NCBI GenBank assembly: GCA_032716605.1
Contig: CM064572.1
Location: 41,438,982-41,502,981 of the forward strand
DNA: 64,000 nt
Direction of reading: 5' to 3'
Source of the DNA: Paralithodes platypus
Taxonomy: Eukaryota; Arthropoda; Malacostraca; Decapoda; Lithodidae
Below, piece after piece: positions 1 to 10,660 of this stretch. The first letter of the stretch is position 1. Each line of letters begins with the position of its first letter. Below the pieces are notes generated by a model that did no database searches, had not been told where the DNA came from, and was given only the letters and a program-made list of their open reading frames with translations. The position numbers and the translations under genes are program-made.

Positions 1-347
1 TCGGTCCTCCTTCCTGGTTTTCCTGTGCCGAGTCGATTTCTTCTCCGAAAATCCTTCACCGCATCTTTGAGAAGACGCCCAAAACGCACTGCTCCCACCT
101 GGTTCAGATGAACTCCATCGTCTGAAAACAAATAGTCATCGTAGTAGAAATTGTCCTAGGTGTCGACGAATCCCACGTTCTCCTTCCTGCAGAGGTTTGC
201 TAGACAACGATTTGTGCTGGTGGCTATGTTGTAAAATCGGCTCTCTACACCGAGCCGGGGGACGATTCCTGAGACGATGATCCTTGATGACTTCTCCTTA
301 AACGACTTGATCAGCTGCTGGTACTTTAAAAGCAAATCTTCCACCAG
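1..347 (-). pseudogene. LINE ORF1 SGNH/GDSL-type esterase, C-terminal fragment
   Basis: Read on the minus strand this gives a conserved esterase C-terminus: a segment SRIIVSGIVPRLG, then after one stop codon DDGVHLN followed by VGAVRFGRLL. DxxH near the C-terminus is the catalytic Asp-His pair of SGNH hydrolases. Such domains are known in ORF1 of CR1/L2-type LINEs. A related but distinct copy lies at 9546-9925. The N-terminal half, with the GxND block, is missing because the LTR element begins at 348. The window edge cuts the other side. It is a decayed LINE remnant, not a host esterase gene. Confidence 0.7.
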
Positions 348-1726
348 TGCGAGTATATATACAGTTCCTCGCCACTCTCTCCCTCAGATCTGGTTTCTAG
401 AACGCACCCATCTTTTTCCTTTGCTACCTGTACCCCGCTCGCACCTGAGAATCTTTTCCTCTGCCTATCTCTCTCATTTTCCATATCTTTCACCACCTTT
501 TATTAACATTATATCCCCTCTGGTTAACTCTGCAAAATCAGCTTCATGCTGGCCAGTTGTATTGTGCGTTAAGGTCTGATATAACCCATGTATGTTAGTT
601 GTTAAGATAAGTGGATCACGAAACATTGGTTGGCATTTATATTGTTTAAGTACAGCATCCTTTAATTATTAGTGTTGGATTAGATAATGCTAGACTAGGA
701 GTCTGATATTATAAGGTATTGTTTCCTATGAGTGCTGGCTTTAGTTAAAAGCTGCACGACATACCTGAGAACTGGAGTTGATTGAGTAAATTCTAGTCTG
801 TGTGCCATTGAGAATAGAGCATGCACGACTGAGGGCTTTTTGCCTATACCATTCTGCACTGTTCTAGTCTCGATTGTTTGTCTTCGAGGTACGCCAGGAG
901 AACGCTTAATACTTCGGTATTAAGGTTTCTCAAGAGAGCTACCCTTCATTATAACGTAATATTTGACGCACAGACTTGAGATTTGCACTAGGCTATGCGG
1001 CATGCCATGCACACCAGTATCTCGTATCATTGACTCTAGCTAGACTTTATCAATCATAGTAGACATTAAGTATATTAACCTAATTACTCTTTTTATGCAT
1101 ACCCGTTTATGATTACACAAGCATTTCGCAGCCTAGTTTGATGTATTGAGACACAAACGACTTAGGCTCTTTTTGTTGATAGGAATACTGCATTGTCGTG
1201 GCGATTATTATTATTGTTGTGTTTAGGATATTCTTGGCTCCGACGGCATTATATATTCTGCCTTTTTGTGTGCATAGCCTGCACGAGCATTGTTCCGCTG
1301 CCTGCCTTTTTGGGTTCCATTTCCGATACGAGCATCTTTATAGCATCTAACATTTAAAGAAGATTCCTTGTTAGTGTTGAAGGACTTTAGTGCACTTTCT
1401 TTCATGCAGGAGTGCCTGACATTTATTGATTAAAGTAACGTAAGCTGTAACTTCTCTTACCACCTTACTTTGCATACCATAACCAAGCACCTTCGGTTAT
1501 AGGTAGTAATAGGCTGTTTTCACATAACATTAAGCCTAGAGTAGACGCACATTTATTGAGAGTTTGATAGCCTATTATTGCATATAGAACTCTGTAGAGT
1601 ATTTGTGTTCTTTGTTCACTGGGAATATACTTCAGAGGTTGGAGCTAGCGCTTTCCGTTGTAACATTTATGCCATTACTAGTCCAATGAATAAGAGCCCT
1701 GATATATTTGAACCCCAGTCGTAACA
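348..1726 (+). repeat. 5' LTR (probably 5'-truncated)
   Basis: It matches 6393-7779 base for base apart from scattered substitutions and small indels. It ends in CA (GTCGTAACA), two bases before a TGG that starts a plausible primer binding site. It begins only five bases before a TATATATA stretch, so nearly all U3 sequence upstream of the presumed TATA box is absent compared with the 3' copy if that copy begins at 6257. The antisense 60-codon frame inside it (1223-1405) is repeated in the other LTR and has no coding character. Confidence 0.88.
353..361 (+). promoter_or_regulatory. TATA box of the LTR promoter
   Basis: GAGTATATATACAG is followed about 30 bases later by a TCAGATC that could be the initiator. 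The same arrangement is in the 3' LTR at about 6398. This is the only clear TATA-like element in the LTR, and it places the U3/R boundary near 385. Confidence 0.45.
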
Positions 1727-1728
1727 AA

Positions 1729-1746
1729 TGGCGACCTTACCTAGGA
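1729..1746 (+). other. tRNA primer binding site (putative)
   Basis: TGGCGACCTTACC starts two bases after the LTR's terminal CA. TGG pairs with the CCA end of a tRNA, as in other LTR retrotransposons. The tRNA species cannot be named from the sequence alone. Confidence 0.6.
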
Positions 1747-1935
1747 TTTGGTGAACCTACATTTATTAGCAGGGAACATTTGTTGTTTTGGGGAATATTT
1801 TGCGGGGATCAGCAAGAATAATTTTTTTTTTGCAACATAGTATAGCCCTTGAGTGTTTCCAAGAATTTTTGTGTGTATATCGAGGTATAAGAGTTTGGGG
1901 TGCTTCTTTTCTGAATATTGTGGTGAGAAATTTTT

Positions 1936-3596
1936 GTGAGCATCATGTCTTATACCGGATCAGAAGAGAATGGAGACACAGTACGTAATGTCGAGACTGA
2001 GGAACAGCAGCATGATGAAAGGGTTAATCGGGTGAACTGTGAGGAGGATGCTAGGATATTTTTGCAATGGCCTGTTACTGCCGAGCGGTTGGAGGGTATG
2101 GATCGGTACGGTCTTCAATGCCTGGCCACAGCTATCGGTCATGCGGTTACTAGCAGCATGACCAAGGATAACTTGATAACGTGTGTACTGGGCAGGGTGA
2201 CTGGTGAGCGAGATGGGTTGAGTGCTCAGAGCCCTTCGGCCATGCTTCCCCTACACTCGACTCCCAGCCATCCCAGTAGTTTGCCGACCCCGGGTACGCT
2301 TCCACAGGTGGGTGGTGACTGGCAGGGTGGGTTGCCCCTGGGGGGACCACCGGTAATTTCAAACATTGTAGCACCTTCACCTCCTCAAGGGTTAACTCCA
2401 GAATTATTGCTTCAGCTAAGATCGAAGAGAGAAAGGCTATCAGGGTATCTGAGCTTCAGCAGCAAATAGAATTAGCCAAGATAGAAGAGAGAAAAACTAT
2501 CAGTCAGCAGTCTCAGCACATAGAGCTAGCAAAAATCCAAGCGGATTTAGAGTCGACTAGGTACTGTGCCGACATGGACGTAGAGAAGTCGCGAGTAGAG
2601 GCAACGGGACAGCGACTTGGGGCTGGTAACCGTGTTCATGAGCAGTCTCTCTCGCACTTATTGAAACTGGTTCCGGTGTTTGATGAGAGTGGTGTAACAG
2701 AATTTTTCACACGCTTTGAGAAGAAGTGCCAGGAACACCAGTGGCCAGAGAATAAATGGGCAGCACTTGTACCCTCTAGATTAATAGGCAAGGGTCTTAA
2801 AGCCTACGATGCGTTACCTTTGGAGTTATGTATTGTGTATGAGGATCTCAAGGAGGCTGTCCTGAGGGCTTACGAACTGCAACCAGAAACGTACCGTTTG
2901 AAGTTCCGGGGTGTAACTAAGGGAAGAGATAGCACCTTTTTGGAACACGCCCGGGACTTGGCCGATGCTATGGGGAACTGGCTCCGATCTGAGAAGGTAA
3001 CAACATTTGATGAAATTAAGCAGTTAATGATGTTGGAGCAGTTCTTTAAGAGCACGGGCGGTGATCTAACTTTGAACTTAAAGGAGAAAAACCCAAGAAC
3101 TCTAGTAGAAGCAGCAGAAATGGCTGATCTACGGCTGTCGTTGATTCGGGGTTGCGGGTCCTCACAGAAGTACGATGCAAGTGCTAGGGACCGTAATCTT
3201 CCCCCTCCCCGTAGCAATGACACATTTAAACCAAAGAGCAATGAAACTAAAACTGAAGCCAAACCTACCACCACACCGTATGTGAAAAGTCAGAGGCCTT
3301 TTACATCACAGTATAAGCCGAAACCGAAATTTATGTGTTTTAGGTGCCACCAGGAGGGTCATAAGGCAAATGAGTGCCCTAGTCGACCTCCTCCGGCAGC
3401 CGTGTCTTTTGCTCACGGCATTGGAGTGTTCAAGAGGACATCGGAGTTTGTTAGAGGCATTTCTTCCAAGGTAAATACACTGCCAGTGCAGAAGGATCCG
3501 GAAGGCTTATTCCCTGTCCGTGATGCCTTTAGTGACCACAGGGGACTCGGTTGTGTGGAGTGGGTGGGTAGAAGACATGGTGAGAATTTTGCGTGA
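1936..3596 (+). pseudogene. gag: gag polyprotein of the Gypsy-type element (one frameshift)
   Basis: The first frame starts at 1936 (MSIMSYTGSEENG) and stops at 2469. A second frame carries on from about 2403 to 3596, so a single-base frameshift near 2400-2420 splits one gag. The N-terminal half has a charged Gln/Glu/Lys-rich helix. The middle (from about 2640) is the capsid-like region beginning LVPVFDESGVTEFF, the kind of gag from which vertebrate SCAN domains are thought to derive. A CCHC zinc knuckle CFRCHQEGHKANEC lies at 3336-3377. It packages the RNA in virus-like particles. The final 75 bases overlap the protease frame in another phase. An in-frame or shifted gag-pol fusion is likely, but the present state may also be a mutation. 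Confidence 0.85.
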
Positions 3597-4190
3597 CACT
3601 GGGGCATCGCAAACACTGTTGAGAAATTTCACTGGTAAACCTGTCAATACGGCGCGGGTGGTTGTGGTTCAGGGAGTTAATGCGACAGGGTCATACCCGC
3701 TTGTAAGAATGAAGGTGGAGGTGGATGGTGTGACTCGTGACCTGGATGTAGGAATTGTGGAGAAGTTACCTGTTGGGGGCGTCGACCTCCTTCTTGGCAA
3801 CGACTTTGCGGGGCCTACTTCTGAGGCTCCACCCTTAGTCGTTGTCGAAAAGCCGCCCGACGTGAGTAGGGAGGAGCAGGAGTGGGTTGAGAAGTGTCCG
3901 GTGCAGCCTATGGCATGTGTTGTCACCGGAGATTCTGCATCCAGGGAGTCACATTCTGGTCAACAATCTTTAGATCAGCGGAGGAAGGGTACCGAGAGGG
4001 GGTTGAAAGTTGATGCGGTTGAGAGTTTAGTGTCAACGGACCTTCTCGGGGACTCATTATTAGGACCACATTTCGAGTCTGGAGAAGACCCAGTAACTGT
4101 TCCTGAAGGGGCAGGGGATGGGCTTAAAAAGACGAAAGAGTTGAAGGAGGACAGTGATGCACAGTCGGGAGATGTAGCAACAAGGTACCC
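3520..4190 (+). pseudogene. pol: pol: aspartic protease region plus linker
   Basis: In a different phase from gag, the frame reads ILRDTGASQTLL, the active-site DTGA loop of a retropepsin, with the Asp codon at 3595. About 60 residues later comes DLLLGNDFAGP, the second conserved block (ILG-like) of Gypsy proteases. The protein matures the Gag-Pol precursor. After about 3830 the frame becomes a low-complexity charged linker with no HHCC zinc finger and no first catalytic Asp of integrase. That suggests the segment between protease and integrase core was deleted. Confidence 0.8.
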
Positions 4191-4930
4191 TGACGCGTAC
4201 CCTATGAGAAATGGGTCGGCGAAGACGGTGGTCCGAAGCTTGCTAGTGTATTTTTCCCGGTATGGTTACCCGCAGGGGCTTCAGTCAGTCCGGGGACCCA
4301 ACTTCACTTCTAGCCTCTTTGTACAAGCAATGCCGCAGCATGGGATTGTTGGGGTTGTGTCATCTGCATATCATCCGGAGAGCCAGGGTGTGTTAGAGCG
4401 ATGGCACTCAGCCTTGAAATCTGTGCTTCGTTGTTGTTGCTTTGAGAGTGGGAGGATTGGGATCTTGGCCTGCCATGTGTTTTGTTTGCTGTGTGGGAGG
4501 TACCTGGGGAGAGTTTGGGATTCAGCCCTAATGAGCTCGTCTTTGGCCACCGTGTCAGAGGGCCTCTCCATATGGTTGAAGAAGTATGGGAGGGCGCAGA
4601 AAAACCTTGTTCTATGCTCAAGTGTGTCCTCAACAGTCGAGAACGGATGTTGCGCAGTCTGGAGTTGGCTGGCCGTAATTTGACTAGCTCTCAGGCCCTC
4701 AGGAAGGACAGGTACGACCTCAAGGTTGAACTCAGGGAGTTTCACGTGGGTCAGGAGGTGTTGATTCTACTGCCCCTTGTAGGTCACCCCTTATCCGCGA
4801 AGTACGCTGGTCCTTATAGGGTGGTGGAGGAGCTATCGGACCTGGTTTACTTGGTAGCCACTCCAGACAGACGGAAGCGCAATCAGTTATGTCATGATAA
4901 TCCCGTGAAGGAGTATGGGAGGCACCCCCC
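4190..4930 (+). pseudogene. pol: pol: integrase core (partial) and C-terminal domain
   Basis: The core reads SAKTVVRSLLVYFSRYGYPQ, then GPNFTS, SSAYHPESQGVLERWHS, with the Glu of the DDE triad in the last block. A frameshift near 4440-4480 moves the reading to the frame of FSPNELVFGHRVRGPL. The C-terminal domain follows, with KYAGPYRVVEELSDLVY and ATPDRRKR. The position normally holding the second catalytic Asp (QSDxG) reads QSVRG here, and the first Asp and the zinc finger are missing. The integrase is therefore inactive. Confidence 0.82.
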
Positions 4931-5009
4931 TGAGCCTCTCACTGTGCCTGTGATGACGTTTAGCAGTCAAGGTGGAGAAGGAGAACGGGACAGTCAAGCT
5001 CAGGTGGAG

Positions 5010-5509
5010 GATAACTGGAAGGATAAGAAGTTCAAATGGGCGCCTGAGTGTGAGAAGGTGTTTAGAGAAGTAAAACACCTGTTGTGCACTCACCCGATCC
5101 TCAGGGCCCCTGACTTTAGCCTACCTTTCCAACTAGCAACGGAGGCTAGTGGTGTGGGGGCTGGTGCCGTCCTTGTGGAAAAGGACGATGATGGGTGGAG
5201 CATCCTGTTAGTTTCTGCTCGGAGAAGTACAATTCGGCCCAGGGGAGCTGCTCTGTTGTCGAGGAGGAGCTGCTGGCGGTTGTACTTGCTCTGAGGCATT
5301 TCGAGGTCTATGTTCCAGCCTATGGTCCGGTCGTTGTAGTTTACCCAGATCATCACCCTCTCAAGTTCTTGGACCAGTTTCACAATCGGAATATGAGGCT
5401 GACCAGGTGGTCACTAAGGTTATTGGTATATAACCTGGACATACGCCATATTGCCGGTTGTGACAACATGGTTGCAGATGGTCGTTCAAGGGTATATGAT
5501 CCTGGGTAG
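5010..5509 (+). pseudogene. pol: pol: RT connection end and RNase H, lying after integrase
   Basis: Starting at FKWAPECEKVFREVKHLL, this is the tether between reverse transcriptase and RNase H, followed by the RNase H block ATEASGVGAGAVL. The usual catalytic Asp of that block is Glu here. A frameshift near 5200 leads to EEELLAVVLALRHFEVY, DHHPLKFL and finally NMVADGRSRV before the stop at 5507-5509. The fingers and palm of reverse transcriptase, including the YxDD box, are absent. In ordinary Gypsy elements RNase H precedes integrase. Here it follows integrase and closes pol, an order known from Gmr1-like elements or produced by rearrangement. Confidence 0.82.
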
Positions 5510-6256
5510 ATTGACACACGGGTAGCCTCCTGCTTTAGTTTGATTAGTATTTTGCGCTTGGTGCTTTTTGGCTCGCGGTTGTAGCCCAGCGTATTGGGTC
5601 GTAAAGAGGGAGTTGAGCGTTTGGTATAGAAGAACAAAATAGGCTTGCCCCTATAGTGCAGCCGAAATAAACAAATTATAAACAAAAAAATCAAATAAAA
5701 ACTCTTTCTTTGATAGTTGAATTGTTTTAGTATGTTATAGCAGTAATTCTGAGTTGCACTCCTCTCAGAATGCTGGGCTAGAGAAGCTCGCTCTTGAGGA
5801 GCATAACTACATATAATTTAACCTATGGTGTTGGGGAGGGTTATAATTTTGAAAAATGTTTTGTTGAAGAACTGTGCCAGATATTTTACTGCCACTGGGT
5901 GATGGGAAGTGGAGATATAGCATGGGTTCTAACCATCAGATTTTTGTGAGCCTTGGGGCCTCTGAGAAAAATCTTGGGGGGGGTGTGACGTTAACCACTC
6001 CGTTAGAACCGCATGGCTTGTCCTACAGTGACTCGCTAGGATCGCCAGGGCAGTGGATGGGGCTACAGTTTGTGTATTAGAGTGTGCTTTATTTCATATG
6101 AAAGCTCGTGTCATGGACAGTCCAGAAAGGCTCTTTGTTTCGCCCATGTCAAGGCTTTATATATTTAATTGTAAAGTATATATTTTATCATTAACTAGTA
6201 ATGATAGGATCTGGGAGAGAGAGAGGGAGTAGAACAGAGTGAGAGGGGGCGCGCAG
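5510..6256 (+). other. Untranslated 3' part of the LTR element with purine tract
   Basis: No convincing coding potential is present. The 68-codon frame at 5874-6080 matches nothing I recognise, and no env-like features (signal peptide, membrane anchor) occur. Purine-rich runs at 6211-6230 and 6238-6250 end just before a TG at 6257 and would serve as the polypurine tract if the LTR starts there. Confidence 0.5.
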
Positions 6257-7779
6257 TGTTTTTTGTCCCGCTCGATGACGTCACGGCTGGCTGCCTCGCG
6301 GGGGTTGGTGGAGAGAGGCCCTTACCATGCTGTAAGCTTTGCTAGTGGTTAGATGACTTGTAACCGCTGTTTTCCCACGCGGCTCGAGCTAGTGCGAGTA
6401 TATATACAGTTCCTCGCCACTCTCTCCCTCAGATCTGGTTTCTAGAACGCACCCATCTTTTTCCTTTGCTACCTGTACCCCGCTCGCACCTGAGAATCTT
6501 TTCCTCTGCCTATCTCTCTCATTTTCTATATCTTTCACCACCTTTTATCAACATTATATCCCCTCTGGTTAACTCTGCAAAATCAGCTTCATGCTGGCCA
6601 GTTGTATTGTGCGTTAAGGTCTGACATAACCCATGTATGTTAGTTGTTAAGATAAGTGGATCACGAAACATTGGTTGGCATTTATATTGTTTAAGTACTG
6701 CATCCTTTAATTATTAGTGTTCTGCTGGATTAGATAATGCTAGACTAGGAGTCTGATATTATAAGGTATTGTTTCCTATGAGTGCTGGCTTTAGTTAAAA
6801 GCGGCACGACATACCTGAGAACTGGAGTTGATTGAGTAAATTCTAGTCTGTGTGCCATTGAGAATAGAGCATGCACGACTGAGGGCTTTTTGCCTATACC
6901 ATTCTGCACTGTTCTAGTCTCGATTGTTTGTCTTTGAGGTACGCCAGGAGAACGCTTAATACTTCGGTATTAAGGTTTCTCAAGAGAGCTACCCTTCATT
7001 ATAACGTAATATTTGACGCACAGACTTGAGATTTGCACTAGGCTATGCGGCATTCCATGCGCACCAGTATCTCGTATCATTGACTCTAGCTAGACTTTAT
7101 CAATCATAGTAGACATTAAGTATATTAACCTAATTACTCTTTTTATGCATACCCGTTTATGATTACACAAGCATTTCGCAGCCTAGTTTGATGTATTGAG
7201 ACACAAACAACTTAGGCTCTTTTTGTTGATAGGAATACTGCATTGTCGTGGCGATTATTATTATTGTTGTTGTGTTTAGGATATTCTTGGCTCCGACGGC
7301 ATTATATATTCTGCCTTTTTGTGTGCATAGCCTGCACGAGCATTGTTCCGCTGCCTGCCTTTCTGGGTTCCATTTCCGATACGAGCATCTTTATAGCATC
7401 TAACATTTAAAGAAGATTCCTTGTTAGTGTTGAAGGACTTTAGTGCACTTTCTTTCATGCAGGAGTGCCTGACATTTATTGATTAAAGTAACGTAAGCTG
7501 TAACTTCTCTTACCACCTTACTTTGCATACCATAACCAAGCACCTTCGGTTATAGGTAGTAATAGGCTGTTTTCACATAACATTAAGCCTAGAGTAGACG
7601 CACATTTATTGAGAGTTTGATAGCCTATTATTGCATATAGAACTCTGTAGAGTATTTGTGTTCTTTGTTCACTGGGAATATACTTCAGAGGTTGGAGCTA
7701 GCGCTTTCCGTTGTAACATTTATGCCATTACTAGTCCAATGAATAAGAGCCCTGATATATTTGAACCCCAGTCGTAACA
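6257..7779 (+). repeat. 3' LTR (full-length start proposed at 6257)
   Basis: The part shared with the 5' LTR is 6393-7779. The 136 bases upstream have no counterpart at the 5' end. They begin with TGTTTTTTGTCCC directly after a purine tract, the normal place for U3 to start, and the LTR ends in CA at 7779. The right flank at 7780 continues as CR1-type LINE sequence. Confidence 0.65.
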
Positions 7780-8139
7780 CTAATGGGACGATAGTTACTG
7801 GGTAGAGATTTGCTGCCTTTTTTTTAATATCGGTGTTACGTTGGCTAGCTTCCACTGATCAGGCATAGTTCCAGACTGCAAGGATTTATTGAATAGTAAT
7901 GTCAGTGGTTTGGAGAGCTCATCCTTAGCTTCCTTTATAACTCTAGGCGAGCTTGTATCAGGTCCAGGCGTTTTATTTACCTTGAGTTTATCTAAACAAT
8001 TCAATACTTCTCTCTCTGTAACGGTGATATTGCTTAGAACATCTGAATTATCAATCTGAATCGGCGATGGTGTAGGGATATCACTGAGGTCTTCTGTTGT
8101 GAAAACTGATGCAAAGAAGGTATTGAGGGCATTACTCAT
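7780..8139 (-). pseudogene. CR1-type LINE reverse transcriptase, N-terminal part
   Basis: The minus strand frame reads MSNALNTFFASVFTTEDL, then VNKTPGPDTSSPRVIKEAKD and MPDQWKLANVTPILKK, the conserved entry region of CR1/L2 reverse transcriptases (block 0 to 1). The palm with the FADD box is missing because of the LTR junction. The copy at 24227-24589 is about 90% identical in this region. Confidence 0.82.
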
Positions 8140-9305
8140 TAATTTTGTACTTCGTCTTTGGTGTATTCTCCATTTTCATCGACTAACGGTCCAACAGTTG
8201 AAGTAACTACTTTTTTCTTTCTGATATAACTATAGAATTCTTTCGGGTTTGTTTTACATTGATTCGCAATATGTAACTCTAAGGTCTTTTTACTTTGCTC
8301 AATTAACTTTTTGTCTTTGCGTCGTAGCTCTACAAATTTCACCCGTTCTTCGTCATTTTGTGAGGATTTTAATCTATCATTAGCAAATTTTTTAGCAAGC
8401 AGGCAATTTGAAATATCTTTATTCCACCATTTGGGCTTATTATTATGGCCTGGACGCCGTATTTTCGATGGTATGCAGTCTTGCACTGCTTTTAGGTAAG
8501 TGGTTTCGAATAACTTCCAAGATGTATTTATGTCGTTATTGTTAATTAAAAAGCTCCAGTCAGTTTCTTTAAACATAGCTCTAAGTTTATGGAAGTTTGC
8601 TTTCTTGAAATTAGGGACTTTTTCGATGCTACTATTTGGTTCGTTACTAGCAAACTTTAAAGTGAAAGTTATCATACGATGGTCGCTGTTACTGAATTCA
8701 TCACCAACATTCAAATTCTCTATTTATTCTTCTTTTTGTTGCAAGTACAATGTCAAGAACGTTATTACCACGGGTCGGCGTTCGAACAAATTGATAAAGC
8801 GAACTCTCTTGCAAGTTCGTATACAAATCATGTCCGGAGTGTGAAGTAAGAGTATCTCCCCACTTGGTCACAGGTAAATTAAAGTCGACAAAAATTACGG
8901 TATCTTGTGAGTTACTTACATCTGCAATTTGTTCGTAAATTTCTCGGTCAGGTTGCACTGATTGAGCTGGAGGTCTGTATATTAACGCAAGTATTATTGT
9001 TGTACCTTTGTTATTCTTTATTAGCACAAAAGATGTGTCGACGTTCAGAATTTGAGATTTGACAAGAGGGTAGGGTTAAGACTTTCTTTGATATACAATA
9101 AAACGCCACCTCCATTTTGATTTATTCGGCTTTTCTCAAACATTACATAACCCGGGAAATGAATACTCTGCTAAAAAGTCTCTATCTTCTGTATTGAGCC
9201 AAGATTCTGTTATGCCAATCACATCATAATTTCTGTAAACACTAGCTCCTCTAAATCTGAAAATTGATTGTGTATACTACGAGCGTTTGCATAGAAAACC
9301 TTTAA
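8139..9305 (-). pseudogene. CR1-type LINE endonuclease and EN-RT linker
   Basis: Minus strand, starting near 9305 with KVFYANARSIHNQF, the first beta strand of an APE-like endonuclease. GGGVLLYIKE follows, then ILALIYRPP, IFVDFNLPVTKWGD (catalytic Asp-Asn, with Gly replaced by Val), VLDIVLAT, and finally SDHRMITF with the catalytic His at about 8690. A frameshift near 8700-8715 joins the 191-codon linker frame (8139-8714), rich in Lys and charged helices. Several further frame breaks at 9030-9200 show it is dead. Confidence 0.8.
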
Positions 9306-9545
9306 ATTTGTTATTTTAGAACTCACGGAATGCTCTTTAATAATATTTTTGGTTCTTGTCGGATCTACATTTATGTTCATGGCTGTCCTCGGTGTCTTCG
9401 GTCCTTATCGCTGGTGGTCCTCGGTTGCCTCTGTTTGTTGCTTGGTGTTGGATGATTTATGTCATTGCTGCTTCTTCTCGGATGGCGGTTTTTGATCCAT
9501 GGCTGAGGACTGCTTTGTGTAGGAGACGACCCATGCGTGCTGAAC

Positions 9546-9925
9546 TCACAGGGTTAGATGAGTGCCATCCTTGCGGAAGAGAGTAGGCTGGTTATAGAAA
9601 TTGTCCCAGAGGTTGATGAATTCAACTTCTTCCTTCAGACACAAATATTTTAGTCGGCTATTTGTACTGAAGGCATTGTCGTAGAATTTGTCAGGTGCGT
9701 CGATCTTGGGGAGAATGCCTGAGATGATGATATTCCTTGACTTGTTATTGTAGTGCTGGATCATCTTGTGATATTTCTCCATCAACTCTTCGGATCTGGT
9801 GTGCATGACGTCATTTGAACCAGCATGGATGACAAAAAGGGTATTTTCGTTTGCATCCTTTGTGGTATCTTCGAAGGCTTCCACAATGTCGTCCAGTCCA
9901 GCTCCTGGGATGCAAAATCTTTTTC
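9546..9925 (-). pseudogene. CR1-type LINE ORF1 SGNH esterase domain
   Basis: Minus strand: CIPGAGLDDIVEAFED, then VIHAGSNDVMHTRSEEL (GxND block), IIISGILPKID, and DGTHLTL (DxxH, catalytic pair). The block order fits SGNH hydrolases found in ORF1p of CR1/L2 LINEs, where the domain is thought to act on lipid esters or membranes. The Ser block would lie upstream of 9925, where the sequence changes to another LINE. The frame is open for 113 codons, so this part is well kept. Confidence 0.72.
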
Positions 9926-10440
9926 GTCGATTTGGGACTCTGTCTGTGTGGGGAGGTTCCTCTCACACCACACTCCTAGATAAAGTAGAAAGGAAAGCCT
10001 TTCGTATCATTAACTCCCGTCCACTCACCAACTCTCTGCAATCTCTCTCTCTTCGCCGCAATGTTGCATCTCTCTCGCTATTCTATCGCTACTACAATAA
10101 TTAGTGTTCCTCGGAGTTTTCCCAGTGTATACCACCTCATCTACGTAGGGTACGTAGTACCCACCTTGCAACACAATCCCACCCCTAATCTGTGCAACTC
10201 TCCAACCCAAGAGTGAAACGCTATTCTCAGACTTTCTTCTATTCAACTGCTGAGCTCTGGAACTCTCTCCAAGAATCAGTCTTTCCTACTTCCTATGACT
10301 TAAATTGCTTCAAACTCTGTGTGTCCAGGCATTTTAGCTCGAACGTCCTTTGATTTCGGCCCTGTCATTCTTTGAAATCTGTAGGAGGCACTCGCAGTTA
10401 TGCCTTTTGCCTCCCTCATTCACATAGAAAAAAAAAATGC
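9926..10440 (+). mobile_element. Jockey-like LINE, 3' end fragment
   Basis: It encodes VWGGSSHTTLLDKVERKAF, SLSLRRNVASLSLFYRYYNN and, with stops and frameshifts, the remaining C-terminus of the same RT seen complete at 20716-21423. It then runs through the 3' UTR with a GGAGGCACTCGC motif to an A-rich tail near 10428-10438. The 5' part is missing. Confidence 0.78.
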
Positions 10441-10660
10441 ACACTGAATAGCCTAATGCTTAAGTGAAAGGAAAGGACATTTTTTCGGGCTCAGATCTCT
10501 AAAGACCGACCTCACTATGAAATGTTCCTGAATCTATAGGAATAATATAATTTATTAATTTCACTCCCAACACCAAACACTTCCAATTAAATTAATGAAA
10601 GCATGTGATCCTATCAGGATTCGAACTTGGGTTACCACATACAGATCTTAACCCTTAACT
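10441..10660 (-). repeat. tRNA-like SINE piece interrupted at a TTAA
   Basis: The segment CACCAAACACTTCCAATT...GGATTCGAACTTGGGTTACC matches 40660-40760, a tRNA-derived SINE with a B box (GTTCGAATCC) on the minus strand. Here it breaks at a TTAA (about 10650), where a sequence starting CCCTTAACTCGCGGC with MITE-like character begins. The right end of that inserted piece is not seen. Confidence 0.5.

Larger units (their letters stand above)
348..7779 (+). mobile_element. Gypsy/Ty3-type LTR retrotransposon, recent but defective
   Basis: Two almost identical LTR copies (348-1726 and 6393-7779 as the shared part) bracket gag, protease, integrase and RNase H pieces in + orientation. I see only scattered substitutions between the LTRs (about 1% by eye), so insertion was recent. 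The coding part is nevertheless damaged by frameshifts and lacks the reverse transcriptase palm. No target-site duplication is visible: the flanking bases at 343-347 and 7780-7784 differ. The two flanks also belong to different LINE remnants. The 3' copy probably starts further upstream, at the TG at 6257, so the 5' LTR would be truncated by about 136 bp. Confidence 0.9.
7780..9925 (-). mobile_element. CR1/L2-type LINE, 3'-truncated at the LTR element
   Basis: On the minus strand the order is SGNH esterase (9925-9546), linker, endonuclease (about 9305-8701), linker and N-terminal reverse transcriptase (8139-7780), the layout of a CR1-clade element with an ORF1 esterase. The RT is cut at 7780 where the LTR ends. 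Base for base the segment starting at 7780 matches the second CR1-type copy at 24230 (GGACGATAGTTACTGGGTAG), which places the breakpoint inside RT. At 9925 it abuts a + strand Jockey-like fragment. Confidence 0.8.

Noticed and set aside
1223..1405. 60-codon minus strand frame present twice (also 7276-7458)
   Set aside because: Conserved only because it lies in both LTRs; no coding signature.
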